A stretch of 64,000 nt of DNA, from positions 48,175,501 to 48,239,500 of the forward strand of contig NC_073645.1 of NCBI RefSeq assembly GCF_029407905.1. Reading direction: 5' to 3'. The stretch is from Bubalus kerabau. Its lineage: Eukaryota > Chordata > Mammalia > Artiodactyla > Bovidae. Of the stretch, positions 10,996 to 23,336 are shown piece by piece. Within the stretch, counting starts at the first letter, position 1. The number at the start of each line of letters is the position of its first letter. The notes beneath the pieces are model-generated. The model saw nothing but the letters and a program-made list of their open reading frames with translations, searched no databases and had not been told where the DNA came from. Both the position numbers and the translations under genes were made by a program.

Positions 10996-13900
10996 GGAAA
11001 GATGATTAATTTCAGAAGGTACAGATATGCACTTATCTAGAAAAACATCATGGCAGGCTTGCTTGACTCTCTGTTATCCATCCTTAATCTAAGATCAGCC
11101 TGTTATAAACACAGCAGGACTCAGTAGACACATACCACAAATGATTGTGTTAAAATTGACAACCTACAGGTTGGCCTTGACAACAGTCAAATACAGCATG
11201 AAGTTCAAGGTCAGCTCTAACAGACTTCAGGGGCAGTGACTCCTTTGCAGGCTTCATTGAGCAATAAAGAGTCACAGTTTACTGGGGTTGTGCCAGGGTA
11301 GCACAAAAACGTGTTTCAGCGTCACCTGGGGTGTGGGGCCGGGGAGGTGGTCATCCCATCTACAAAACAATCCCACTAGGTCTCGGTGCCTCTGAGAACA
11401 CTGAGAGCAGGAGCTTTCACTCACAACTGCTGTCTCCCTCTTGGATGGCCAGCCTCGACTCCCTTTCTAAGGGGGAAGAATTCGTCCTTTCCAAGGTCAG
11501 AAAACATAACAGAAAGCAACGTAACAGTAACATCTGTCTAGCGTCTTTTGAGAAAGTGCCCAGTGGCTACACATCACCGAGTCTGGAATGTCTTTTAATG
11601 AGAGTATACATTGCTAATTGCAAGGATGTTTACAGATGGCACTCATAAAAATGGTCTGCATTTTTTTTTTAGAAAGAAAAAAAAATAGTGAGTACCCTTT
11701 TGATACAACTCTGAGATTCCTGAGAGACTCCTGGCCCTATAGATTAGCCAAGAGTCTGGCACCCCAAAATGCTCCTGGGGTGCTTGCTGCATGGGGATGC
11801 ATCTGAGTGGCTATCACACCAACTGCCTGGAACACCTGGATGGTAACCAGCACACCAGCCTTCACTCGGCAGAAGCAGGTGGTGACTCAGCATCCTTTAG
11901 TCACGAAACTAAGGCAGGCTCCTGGCGTCCCAAGCCAAGACCCCACCAGGCTTCAATCAGTCTCCCCACCTGGGCCTGTTCCCCGTCTTCAACACTCCAG
12001 CGGAGCCACTTCAGATACCCCAAGCTTGAGAATGTGCAGAATTTTTCAAGAATATACAAGAAGGCAGACCAGAGGCAAGGATATGAAGAAGTCTTTTCCT
12101 GTCTGGGGAACTACAACACAGCTGTGATTTACAATATGGAAACGGCACAGTGGCTGAGCTTGTCTTCTGTCTGGTTATAAACATAAAAGATGGTACCGTT
12201 ACTCAACCTCAAAGACAAGATTCAAAGGAGAAACAAGAGAAAGGAGAAAGAAATCAGAAGAATGTTCACAGTGAGGGGAAACATCCCCAGTGTTTGGAAA
12301 GGCATTGGGCCACGCGAACCAGGAGAGTCAACCTCACCACGAGGACTCTGATCTGCCAAGACACCTCCAAGTGCCCACCCTCCCCTCTCTATCTAGACAG
12401 GGCCAGGCCAGAACCCAAGACCTCAGGAAGAGCCCAACAGCATTCCAAAGAAATGGGGGTGTTGCCAGGGCAGTCAGGGTCTCAAGCAAACAAACATGTG
12501 TCTGCCTACAGACTCCCACTCCAGGCAGAAGGAGCCGCCTGCAGACTTAGACTCCAGTCTGCACCAGCATTCCTCAGGAGCAACTCAGGATGAGGGAGAG
12601 GCTGGTGTGGACCGAGGCAGGGGCCCCAGGGGCATAGAAACACTACGAACGGCCTGTAAAACACTTAAAAATCTCAGCTTAATTGCATGTGGTCTCCCCG
12701 CAGATATTAGCTCTGTTTTTGTTTTGGTTCAGTTTGATTTATTTCTTTTGAGAGCCTGATACCACAGTGAAGCTTTGGTCTCATTTCCAAGAGGAAACAC
12801 AAGTGAATGTGAGTCCTGGGCACCTCCTTGGTTTTCTTTTCTGAACTCTTCTCCGCCCGCTGTGCCTCAGCACAAGTTTAAATTCTGGGCCCAGCAGCTG
12901 ACGTAGGCAAAACAAGCAGGTCTGTGTCCAGGAGTGCAGACCCCAGCCGGCAGGTTCCGGCCCACGCCTCACGCTGGTCGCTGTTGACTTTGAGTTTTCC
13001 TAACAGCACCAGGCTCATCAGATGAGCAATGGAGGCTTTCAGGATGCAAGGGAAGACAGGAAAAGAACAAAATTCTGCCTCCCTGGAGGAAGTGGTTTGA
13101 AATAAATCATCGTGTGTTGTAATGGCTCCCGACCTCACTAGAGCAAAAAAGAAAAAAGCACATGTGGGACTTTGAGAGGGAAGGTGGCTGGAAGAGGGAG
13201 GGGGCAGCGTGACAGCGGACGGTCAGCACTGCTGGTTATAATGAACTGCTAGAATTTACTGGGTCTCAATAGGTCTTCACACCAACCCTGTGACATGCTT
13301 GTAATTTTTGCATTTCAGGGACAGAAAATCAAAGTTCAAAGGGCCAAGGGTCCCTGCTCTGGGTCATTCAGTGAATGAATGAGTGACAGAGCTGGGTTTC
13401 AGTCCAAACCAGTCTGTCCAGCCCTGCCCACACACACCCTCAATCTCAGAACATGGTCACCAACCTATGGTTTCAGAATCCATCTTTTGGGAGCCCCGAC
13501 ACATGCTGGTCAATTTCCCAGGCATCATTCCAAAATTTCTTTCTCTTCCCCCTTCCTCCTACACTGAAGGAGCAAGGACTATGCCTCCAGGGGATGCTCA
13601 GAAGAAAAAAGCACTGATAAGATCTTGCCACCAGGAGACTTCATGATTGAGGGAGGAGCTGGATAAGGAACAGACCAGCTGCAAAGTATCAGGTGAGTGT
13701 TGTGATGAAAATGAATCGCTGGCCACTTGGTCAAGTGGGTCCTGGGGGTGGTTAGGAAGGCCCCTTGGGGAGGATATATGTTACTGTGACCCTAATGAGC
13801 TGGCTGCCCGAGCCAGTAGAGGGAAGAGTGAGGAAGGATCAGGGGCCATGGTGCCTCCAGTGCTAGGAAGGAGGGCGTGAGAAGGCAGGTGGGGAGCAGA

Positions 13901-14686
13901 GGTGAGAGCCAAGACCGCTGTGGTTCTCCACCCAGGCCACACCCCACCACTGCCGGCAGAGTCCGACCATGATTCCCACGCATGGGCACTGGGATCTACA
14001 CGGGAATCTCCCATGGTTCTAGTGGGCACCATGTAATAGGGAAGAACACATATGACTCTGTATTAGGCCTGTTTCATCAGCCTTTGTATTCTACTGCTTT
14101 TGCTTTAAGAATGTTCCCCAAAGCCTGAAATATACAGGAGAGCCCTCTGTCAAGGTTCTGACCTTTAAGGGTGTAACACTCTTCCATTCATATAGAGATG
14201 AAAAGTTGCAAAGCAGAAAATAACATTTGTCCTGTTGGAGGTTTACAGGAACCTCATGACACCTGCGAGAACAAAGGATTCCCACACCAAGAAATTTGCC
14301 AAAGCCAACACGTCCCTCACTCACCATGCCTTTAGAAATGCTTTGCTGAAACCCTTAGGGGAGTTTGGACTTTTCAGGGGCATGAGCCACCCATTTTCCT
14401 TATATGGCCCTCCAGTAAACCTTTCTCTGCTCCAGACCCCTGTATTTTGGGTATTGTTGGGCCATACTATGTGTTGGGCACACACTGGCATTTGGTAACT
14501 GCTGGAGGTAGGAACCATCCTTGTTGGGTTTTGCAAGTCTATTAAGGAGAATTTCAAGTCTGTTAAGTGTTCCTTCAGAGTAAGAGACAGAGACCCACGT
14601 GAGGTTTTAAGTAGGGGCTCTGATTTGGATTCCCAAAGGATGGCTCCAGCAGCTGTTCAGAATACACACCAACTGGGTAGGAGTAA
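10996..14686. other. C10orf90 large intron, mostly unassigned
   Basis: Unique sequence with a probable antisense MIR at 13245-13400. Several open frames of 60-150 codons occur (for example 11791-12593 plus) in more than one frame and on both strands, without start, splice or family evidence. Confidence 0.35.
13245..13400 (-). repeat. MIR SINE remnant (antisense)
   Basis: The segment with TCTTCACACCAACCCTGTGA and GAGTGACAGAGCTGGGTTTC matches the antisense MIR order (core, then the complement of the head). Confidence 0.6.
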
Positions 14687-14896
14687 GGGCTTCCCTGGTG
14701 GCTCAGACGGTAAAGAATCTGCCTGCAATGCGGGAGACCTGGGTTCGATCCCTGGGTTGGGAAAATCCCCTGGAGGAGGAAATGGCAACCCACTCCAGTG
14801 TTCTTGCCTGGAGAATCCCCATGGGCAGAGGAGCCTGGTGGGCTACAGTCCATGGGGTCACACAGAGTCAGACACGACTGAGCGACTAGGCACACA
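14687..14896 (+). mobile_element. Bov-tA SINE, young copy
   Basis: Well-preserved head (GGCTTCCCTGGTGGCTCAGA), B box GGGTTCGATCCC, and tail GACACGACTGAGCGACTAGG. Near-perfect flanking repeat: GGGTAGGAGTA before and GGGTAGAGTA after. Confidence 0.94.
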
Positions 14897-15054
14897 GGGT
14901 AGAGTACATTCAAACACGGCTGCAGGGAGACAGGTCAGACCATTGCGGTTGGGCAAGCAGTGCTCAGCACAACTGGGAAATAGGAGGACTTGGGACTCAG
15001 CTACACCCACGGAACATGAGCAAAGAGGGCTGTGAAGGTGGTACAGAAAACCAG

Positions 15055-15298
15055 ATTTTATGGGGGAGGGAGGGAGGGGTAAATTATTATATACAGAATG
15101 CATAAGCACTAAGGCCCTACTGTATAGCACAGGGAACTGTATTCAGCACCTTATGATAAACTATAATGGAAAAGAATATGAAAAAGAATGTGTGTATATA
15201 TATGTATAACTGAATCACTTTGCTGTACAGCAGAAATTAACATAATGTTGTGAATTAACTATAGTTGAATAAAATAGAAAGAAAAAGGAAAGAAAAAC
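15055..15298 (+). mobile_element. L1 3'UTR fragment with A-rich tail
   Basis: CCCTACTGTATAGCACAGGG, TTTGCTGTACAGCAGAAATT and ATAGTTGAATAAAAT are the standard L1 3' end, followed by an A-rich tail. Confidence 0.85.
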
Positions 15299-17543
15299 AG
15301 GCTTTGGGTTGGAGCCGCCCTTCATTCGACTGTTTAACTTTCACCTGTTTGGTGCTCAGTAGCCTCAAGGATCAGTAAGACAAAGGACTCACAGCCCAGG
15401 GTGAGAGCCTGATCCACGGGCCTTCGGGTGTCGCTACTGACATGTGCACAGGGAGAGGGCTCATGGGGGGTGCGGTCCATCAGGGAAGGGATGCGACTGG
15501 GGAGACCTCACAGAAGGACACGGCTGAACTGAATCTTGAAAAATAAAGTGGTGTCCCGATAGTGAGAGGGAGCCCAGGAGTAAGGTGGCCCGGGTAGAAA
15601 CACAGCGAGACCGCAAGGCCCAGCCTACAGCAAGAGACGGCTCTTCAAGGAAATATGCAGCGGGCTCCACTGGGGACCTCATTTTACAGGATGGAAAGCA
15701 TCCTGCACGCACTGTGCTCAAAGATACAGCGAAAGCCCATCTATCCAGACCCTTTTACTGGAAATTCTGCCTTTATAAAATCAAAGTGACTGGTGAGAAC
15801 AATTTTCAGCCAGCTTATGGATCTTTTATGGATTTTCCTTGAAGCTTCCTGTATTCTAATTCACTAATATGGAGGAAAGAATTGAAGCTGTATTTATGTC
15901 CAATTATCATTCAAATAGAGCAGGCTTTTTTCCCCCTTCATACAATTACTAAGGTAGTTAATTGCCCATTTTTGTCTTTCTGGAAAATTCTTTTTCTTTT
16001 TAAACCTGAGTGTCTGTTGTCTGGCTCATTATTGTATCCAACCTACTAGCCTATTGCTAAGTTCATGAGTTAAGGCCAGACACATAGTGTAAGCAAACAA
16101 CCAGCTACCAAGATTTTGGTGCTTCTGAGGCTGTTCTTGGGGAACAGCTGAGTACAAGCCTGACGTCGCATTAATCTGTATAAAGCGGGTGTTTATCACA
16201 ACCCTCACCTCATGTGTGCAAACACGTGTGCACACACAGGACAGATGGCCTGAACACTCAGCCAGCCAGTGGTGTTACCAGAGGCAGCAAGGGTCACACC
16301 AGCGTGATGCACTGTTTATGAGGCCAGAGCTCATTTTCCTCTGCACAGAGTCCCTATCTACAGCTCTGATTGCAAAGCTTCATTTTTCCTATTGAACAAG
16401 TAATCTAAATGATAATCAAGTTCACACTGGATTTATTAGTGCAGTGCCCTCGAAGAAACGGATTTTCAGCAGTCACCCTGAGCACTTTGAAGAATCTTTT
16501 AGAATGAGCTTCCTCCAGCTTACAAACACCAAAGCTAAGGGATGCCTGCTGGGGAGAATCCAGCCAGGAGCCAACAAGCCAGTTTGGAGTACAGATGCCA
16601 AGTCTACACTGCCCAGTATCTTCTAAGAAAGACAAGGCCTACCCAAAGGAATGGAAATGGGGTATGTCTTAGGGAAGAAAATCTCTAGAGGATTTTTCCT
16701 CTAAAAAAGAGGCCCTTAGAATACACCAGTAGGTGTATATTCTAAGCTCACAAGGGAAGCTGTTCATTATGTCAGTTTCAAAGCCAGTGAGCAGCTGGCC
16801 TTCCTGCGGCTGGAATAATTGCATCATGGTCTTCGGGAGTTGAATCCAGCTACTTGCACATCATTTCCATTCAACTCGTCTCGCTGGGATCTCTAATTTG
16901 CTGACATAGGCAACAGCCGAGGGTCTACCTTGGACTAATTAGCCCTCCAGAAACTAAACAGTGTGCATTGCACCGTAGAAAAGCTAGTTAAAGACTCATA
17001 GGTTGTTCACCTCCAAAGTGCTCTTGTGATGATAAAATCCTGTGCTGGATAAACATCGTCATTTTTCTGAAATCCTTCTATGCTTCTGTGGGACCCTGAA
17101 GGACAGTTTCACATGATGAGCCGCCCATTCCAGGCGCCTGGGTAGTGGGTGGAGGTTGTGTGTTTCATTTACATAAAAGTAATACTCTACAACAATGAGA
17201 CAAATAACCATTCAGACCCAAAAGAGAGATACTAATGTCACAGTTTAGAGATGCAAGGAGGCTCTCAGATCCTTCGGGTAAAGGCATCCAAAATTAAGAA
17301 ATGATAAAGAAACCAGAGGTCTGCAGAGAAATCTATTTCTCTTTCTACGCTAAGGTCAAGAAATGAGGCATCACGGGCTTCTGGTTAATGCAAGTGAATT
17401 GTTTTCTCTGCAGAGAGCTTGGTTCCTGCACATGCAGACTGACCCTCGAGTTTCCAGCAGAATCACTATCCTGGGGACTCTGTGAACACACAGGGTGCTG
17501 GGCGCTAAAGGATGGATTTGAGAAAGGGTCTGCCCCTGGGCAT
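15299..17543. other. C10orf90 large intron, unassigned unique sequence
   Basis: No repeat family or gene recognised apart from a short hairpin at 16715-16746. Moderate to high AT content. Confidence 0.35.
16715..16746. repeat. Short imperfect inverted repeat (hairpin)
   Basis: Arms CTTAGAATACACC and GGTGTATATTCTAAG flank a 4-base loop. The arms differ only by a 2-base bulge. Function unknown. Confidence 0.6.
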
Positions 17544-17750
17544 GGGCTTCCCAGGTGGCTCAGCTGATAAAGAATCTTCCTGCAATGCAGGAGACACAGA
17601 TTTGATCCCTGGGTTGGGAAGATCCCCTGGAGAAGGACATGGCAACCCACTCCAGTAGTCTTGCCTGGAGAATTCCATGGACAGAGGAGCCTGGTAGGCT
17701 ACAGTCCATGGGGTTGCAAAGAGTCAGACACGACTGAGCATGCACACACG
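17544..17750 (+). mobile_element. Bov-tA SINE
   Basis: Head GGGCTTCCCAGGTGGCTCAG through tail GTCAGACACGACTGAGCATG. Confidence 0.92.
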
Positions 17751-18937
17751 CTGACACTGACCTGCCCCAGGCATGGGGCGGGGAAGGGGCATGAGAAGGG
17801 CCCACCAGGCGCTCCGGAACCCCACGAACCTCCCCACACATCCTCATAAGGTAGAATCCTTGATGCAATATGGGCAGACCAGGGGCCACGGCTTCAGTTC
17901 CCCCAGCTAGAAAAACCAGATCCCCAAGTCAAACTGTTTAAAAGGAGTCTTACCACAACTCCGTTGCTTTCTCTCTCAGACCCAAGAGCTCCACCATAAG
18001 CTGCTTCCCCATTGGTCCCCCAGGGTCCTGTCCTTTATGGTTCTAGATTCAGCTGACTTGGCTGTCTGCCGTAAGAAGCCCTGAACAGGCTGAAATCGTG
18101 CGAATTCAGCTCCCCTGGCTGTCTGTGGTAGCAGCGACTCGAAGACCAGCTCAGATCCCCACACAAGACCAGACACTCACACACTGAACCCTCAGCAAGG
18201 GCTCCCATCAATTGCCTAAAATGTGCATTTTTCCCCCCTGGGTTCAGCAAAACAAGGTACAGCATTACTCACAATGAGCATATTGGTGAATTTAAAGGTG
18301 ATCCAAAGGAGCTAGGGAGCTTTACCAGCCTCTAAGGTTTAGTGACCCCAGTTCTCAGTGACCTCACTACACATGGCAGGAAATCATCATTGGTTTCTGC
18401 TGCATGAAAATCATACAAGTGTTAGTACATTAAACATCATGTTTTTATGATGTACCTTTGATGCTTCCTTTGGCCTGCCTGACCCTCCACACCATGAAAG
18501 AGGTTAGGGGATCCAAGTCTGCAGACCTGAATCGGGTTAGGCCTCAGCTTGGTGCTCTGTGCCCTGGAACTGGCCCCTCAAGCTTGCTGGCCTCCTGTTC
18601 CTCCTCTGCTCCGTGCGGGGACAGCATCTGCCTTAAAGGTCCTAGGAAGGTCTCGCAGGAATGGTCCATGTGAACATGGACTATAACCTTAGAGACGCCA
18701 GTGGCAGCCACGATGCTAACAGCCACCAGTCTCCAAGCATCCCCTGCCCTGGCCCCCATTTGCGACTCAGTTCATCCCGTGACTCAGGAAAGCAGGTGTT
18801 TTCCTCTTTACAGATGAGCAGAGGCCTCGAAGGTCAGTAACTTAACCTCAGGTCTCAAAGCAAGCAGCAAAGAGGCCTGAGAATCCAGTCATTGATGGAA
18901 TCAATGGGCTGTTTATTCTCTGCAGAAAATAGATGGC
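17751..18937. other. C10orf90 large intron, mostly unassigned
   Basis: Includes a probable antisense MIR at 18775-18880 and a degenerate local duplication around 18050-18135 (ATTCAGCT...TGGCTGTCTG twice). No coding evidence. Confidence 0.35.
18775..18880 (-). repeat. MIR SINE remnant (antisense)
   Basis: TTTACAGATGAGCAGAGGCC ... GGTCAGTAACTTAACCTCAG follows the antisense MIR 3' half. Confidence 0.55.
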
Positions 18938-19176
18938 CATGGTTCTCAAAGTAGGGCTGACACTTTCACAGAAAGGCCGACATCTGGGCAGTGTCTGCTT
19001 CCCCTTCATTCCCCGAACCAGCAGCACCAGCATCACTGGGGAACTTGTGACAAATGAAAGTTCTTACTCCTGCCCCAAGTCAGCTGGGTCAGAAGTTCTG
19101 GGGCTGGACCAGTGTCCTGTGAGCTCTCAAGTCCTGCAGGGGATTCTGACTTACTCGTGTTTGAGGACCACTGAGA
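18938..19176 (+). mobile_element. MER5-type hAT-Charlie element
   Basis: Starts TGGTTCTCAAAGTAGG and ends GTTTGAGGACCACTGAG, with inverted-repeat ends of the MER5 kind. The interior has CACTGGGGAACTTGTGACAA and TCAGAAGTTCTGGGGCTGGA. Confidence 0.75.
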
Positions 19177-19339
19177 GACAATAACAAGAAAGATAAGGAA
19201 AACAGCCAAGTCCCTCCAGGGGCTTCCAGGCTTTGAGGAAGTATTGCCCAATATTATACAGGAAGCCCAGGAAAATCTGCATTTCAGATCAACAGTGAAA
19301 CAGTTTTAGCGTAAGTATACCCTATACTCTTAGTCAAGC

Positions 19340-20041
19340 CTCTTGATGAAGGTGAAAAAGGAGAGTGAAAAAGTTGGCTTAAAACTCAACATTCAAAAAA
19401 AATAAAGATTGTGGCATCTAGTCCCTTCAGTTCATGGCAAATAGATGGAGAAAAAAGGAAACATTGATAGACAAAATCACTGAGGACAGTGATTGCAGCC
19501 ACAGAATCAAAAGACACTTGCTCCTTGGAAGAAAAGCTATGACAAACCCAGAGAGTATATTAAAAAGCAGAGACATCACTTTGTTGACCAAGGTCCATAG
19601 AGTCAGAGCTATGGTTTTTTCAGTCGTCATGTATGGATGTGAGAGTTGAACCATAAAGAAAGCTGAGCACCGAACTGATGCTTTCAAACTGTGGTGCTGG
19701 AGCAGACTCTTGAGAGTCCCTTGAACAGCAAGGAGATCAAGCCAGTCCATCGTAAAGGAAATCAACCCTGAATATTCATTGGAAGGACTAATGCTGAAGC
19801 TGAAACTCCAATACTTTGGCCACCTGATGCAAGGAGCTGACTCATTAGAAAAGACCCTGATGCTGGGAAAGATTGAAGGTGGGAGGAGAAGAGGGTGAAG
19901 GAGGATGAGATGGTTGGATGGCACCACTGACTCAATGGACATGAGTTTGAGCAACTCTGGGAGATGGTGAAGGACAGGGAAGCCTGGCATGCTGCAGTCC
20001 ACGATGTAGCAGAATCGGACACGACTTAGCAACTGAACAAT
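19340..20041 (+). mobile_element. BovB LINE 3' fragment (~700 bp)
   Basis: Begins in the BovB coding region (GAGAGTGAAAAAGTTGGCTT) and proceeds through TGGAAGAAAAGCTATGACAA and GTCATGTATGGATGTGAGAG to the tail AGCAACTGAACAATAA. Encoded remnants correspond to the C-terminus of the RTE reverse-transcriptase protein, with disabling changes. Confidence 0.93.
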
Positions 20042-20723
20042 AATATTCCATGTAATATTTGGGGCCTACTTATGCTAAAAGAGGTTTTGATGCCCTGAAA
20101 TACAAATTTAACTGGGCATCCTATATTTTCACTTAGGGAATCTGGCATCCCTATTTTGAGTGTGTGAATAAACTCTTCCTGCCATGGCAATAATCAGGTC
20201 ACCGGCTCCAGAGCCCCCACGGGCATCGTCTGATGCAGCTCCCTGCATCACGGGGAAGGCAAGCCTCCGCCCCAATTCCACAGTTACTTCTCTGGTAGCT
20301 TATTGCTTGTCTGCCATTTTTCAGCCCTTGGTGTGGGGAACACAACCCTCCCTGGTTATTTCACGTTGTGACATTGGTGAAGTGCTTTCTGAAGGGGTTT
20401 TGACTGGCTCCTCTTTCTCCGCTGGACTCCATTGGGTGACAGTGTGATGGCCTTGCTACAGATTCCAGGGGCACCCACATGGAGAGAGGTCCAGCACCTG
20501 TCAGTGGACAAGCTTCCAGGGAGGCAAGCTGGCCACAGCCTGTGAAACTGGCACCACCCCCTGCTGCCCAGAGAACCCCAGGCTCCTCAATCATTGCTTT
20601 CTGTCTCTGCCAGACCAAAGGGATTCAGATAAGGAGAATAAGACCTTCTTCCTGCAGTCTCAGATTTTTGTGGGAAATGGCAGATCGAAATTCCAATTGG
20701 GGCTTCTTTAGCAAAGCATAGTA

Positions 20724-20805
20724 TTGGGTTGGCCAAAAAGTTTGTTAGGGTTTTCCCTTCACATCTTTTAGAACAAAACCTGAATGAACCTTTTGGCCAA
20801 GCCAA
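20724..20805. mobile_element. 82-bp mariner-type MITE
   Basis: Ends are inverted repeats (TTGGGTTGGCCAAAAAGTTT at the left; the right end reads TTGGCTTGGCCAAAAGGTTC on the minus strand). TA dinucleotides flank it at 20722-20723 and 20806-20807. Internally deleted non-autonomous mariner, as known from ruminant genomes. Confidence 0.9.
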
Positions 20806-20807
20806 TA

Positions 20808-23114
20808 GACAGTCTTAAAAGCAAAGATTCCTAGAGCTATGTTTCCAAAATGGATGCTCGAGAATTAGATAAAAGCATTCCACAGTCAAAGAAGTTTAGC
20901 GAAAACAAGCTTAAACAAATTTAAGCAGGCTTCATTGTTGCAGGACTTATCAGTGCCTTTGACATACTTGGGCATTGTAAACCTCCCAGAGAATACAGCT
21001 TACAAAATAATCCAAAGGACTTGGTCTCCCTCTTGAATGTGTTTCTGATTGTCTAGGCCTAAGGATGCTGGGGGGAACACGACAATTGCAGAACGTTAGC
21101 AAGTTATAATTAGGTTTCAGTTTTCATAGTTATTATTTGTGGCTATAAAACAGGATTTTAAATATATAAAATGTGCTATACTGACTTCACATTTTCTTAA
21201 GAATATGTGTGTGTGTATGTGTGTGTGTGCACGAGCACATGCGTGTGTGGGCTGAATGGCAAGTTTAAATTAGTCATGTAAAGAAACTAGGCAATGGCTC
21301 AAGTCATACTTCACCATAAAACAGCAACAACTAGAACACGTCTGAATGGCTAGCTGTTGATCTGGGAGTCACTGCTTGCTCAGTTCCAGGGTTTCCCAGC
21401 ATTATTTAGAGAACCACAAAATATGGTGATTTATAGATGATGAATAAACTTTCATTCTGGTTGCCAAGTAGATTTATATCCTTAGTGTCACTGAAAGGTT
21501 TATTACTGAACTGCACTGGGGGATAAAAGGGAAATCATTTGGAAAATAAAATCCAGGCAATTGGGCGAGTTCCCATAAAGACTTTTTTTCCTTACCACTC
21601 TGAAATTCTGTGCTTTTACCTTGCATTATTTTAATTGGAAATAACACTGTCCTACAGATCTACTTCTAATCAATAGACATAAATTGATCTTTTCTTCCTG
21701 TGTTTTTTAGGGGAAAAAAAAAAACAATAACACACAACACCTTTATCTTTGGTCTGCAAAGGATACCAATAACAGCAACATGCAAATATCTCTGAATCAG
21801 GGAAACAGTCTTTTAGTTAAATCATGCTTCTTGTTTTCTTTGCGGACTGATGAAGTAACAACTGACTTTTGTCCGATAAGCACATTTTAAAATCCCTTTG
21901 TGAGCAATGGGAGAACTAGCCCCAAATATTTTTTCGGATGATTGATGGAAAAATATCCAGGAGATCAGATTGGAGATTGTAGGGATGGTGTGGCCAGCAT
22001 TAGCTGCATGATGAACAGCACGCTTTCATTACTGCGATGACTTCTCCAGCCATCTCATATCTGCTGGGTCACTTTTCTAGCTTGACGCTCAGGGAATGCA
22101 AATTAATTTTAATACTTGTTCTAGCCAAAAATCATCAGTGAAAGCAGATCGGCTGGAGAAGGAATTGTACAGTGCCTTCCGGAGAATTCCGCTCCTCTAC
22201 TGGCCCATGATCTGAATGGCTGCGCTTGGAAAGTGTGGATAATGCAGTTCAGATTAAGTTGCTTGGCTTTGCTACATGCAGCAGAGCTTGTCAGGGTGAC
22301 TTGGTGTAGTGTGCCCCCACGGGCACTTAGAGTCCAGGAAGATTTTGCTGGCATACTCACAGGACTATAATCCAAAGCGGAAAGGTAAGGAGGTAGGGCA
22401 TCTAAGAGAGATACAAGAGATGGGAGTGTTCCAGTAGCAGAGGTGGGGAGGTGGAGACTGGATGGATAGTCAGGGAGGGCTTCCTGGAAGAAAGGCCTTC
22501 CTGAAACCATCTTCCTGATGGATTTCCTACACATTCACGGGTTAGGAGACCATCAGAAAGAGCCACGAGGACCACTCCAACTGTCAGGGGAAAGAAACTG
22601 AGATGGAGGCAGGCCGACCTGGGCTGTTTCGGCATGCCTGGCTTTCTGGCCGTCTGTGGCATGAGTACAGGGGATGACAGTGATTCGTGTGAGTGAAGGG
22701 CTCGACTTCGCAGCCAAAGTCGCCACATGGTGGCAGGAATCAGCGGTGAGAGCCTTGGAGGTGAGAGATTGAGACTGAGGCTGGGCGTAAGCTGGGCTAG
22801 GGAGGATGGGCAGGCCACTGCAGGGCAGAGAAGAGGGACAGACAAAATCCTATCAGACAGTTTGGGGGTACCGATCGCACATGCTCCCAGGGGTAAGGAA
22901 GGACAGCCCGTCAGACCAACTGGGAAAAGGAGGTGGGGGTGCCAGTCAGGCTGGGAGGGGTCTGGGATGCAGGGTCGGGGTAGGATCCAGGGAGGCTTGA
23001 AAGCTGAAGATGGGGAGGGCTAGGCTGGGGGAGCCAAGCTAGGGCTGGACAAAGCCACATACTAGTCCCCAGGAGACAAAGACCAAGCCCCTCTACCTGT
23101 GGGTGATGCTGTGG
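20808..23114. other. C10orf90 large intron, mostly unique; (GT)n near 21205
   Basis: Contains an imperfect (GT)n at 21205-21248 and otherwise no recognised repeat. This is one of the longest repeat-poor runs in the window. Confidence 0.4.
22096..22103 (+). promoter_or_regulatory. Octamer motif followed by homeobox-type TAAT
   Basis: ATGCAAAT, overlapping ATTAATTTTAAT, in a repeat-poor stretch of the large intron. Such a composite can be an enhancer element, but short motifs occur by chance. No conservation data are available here. Confidence 0.2.
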
Positions 23115-23336
23115 TTGTTGTTCAGTCACTCAGTCGTGTCCAACTCTGCAACCTCATGGCCTGAAGGACATCAGGCTCCTCTGTCCTTCACTATCTCCCA
23201 GAGTTGGCTCAAATTCATGCTCATTGAGTTGGTGATGCCATCCAACCATCTCATCCTCTGCCGCCCTCTTCTCCCTTTGCCTTCAGTCCTGCTCAGCATC
23301 AGGGTCTTTTCTAGCGAGTCGGCCCTTTGCATCCGG
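23115..23336 (-). mobile_element. BovB 3' fragment (antisense)
   Basis: The plus strand reads TTGTTCAGTCACTCAGTCGT, GCCATCCAACCATCTCATCC and AGCATCAGGGTCTTTTCTAG, the antisense of the BovB tail. Confidence 0.88.

Noticed and set aside
14687..14760. tRNA-like heads of Bov-tA (A and B boxes)
   Set aside because: They belong to SINEs. The cloverleaf is not complete and the sequence continues into the Bov-A body.
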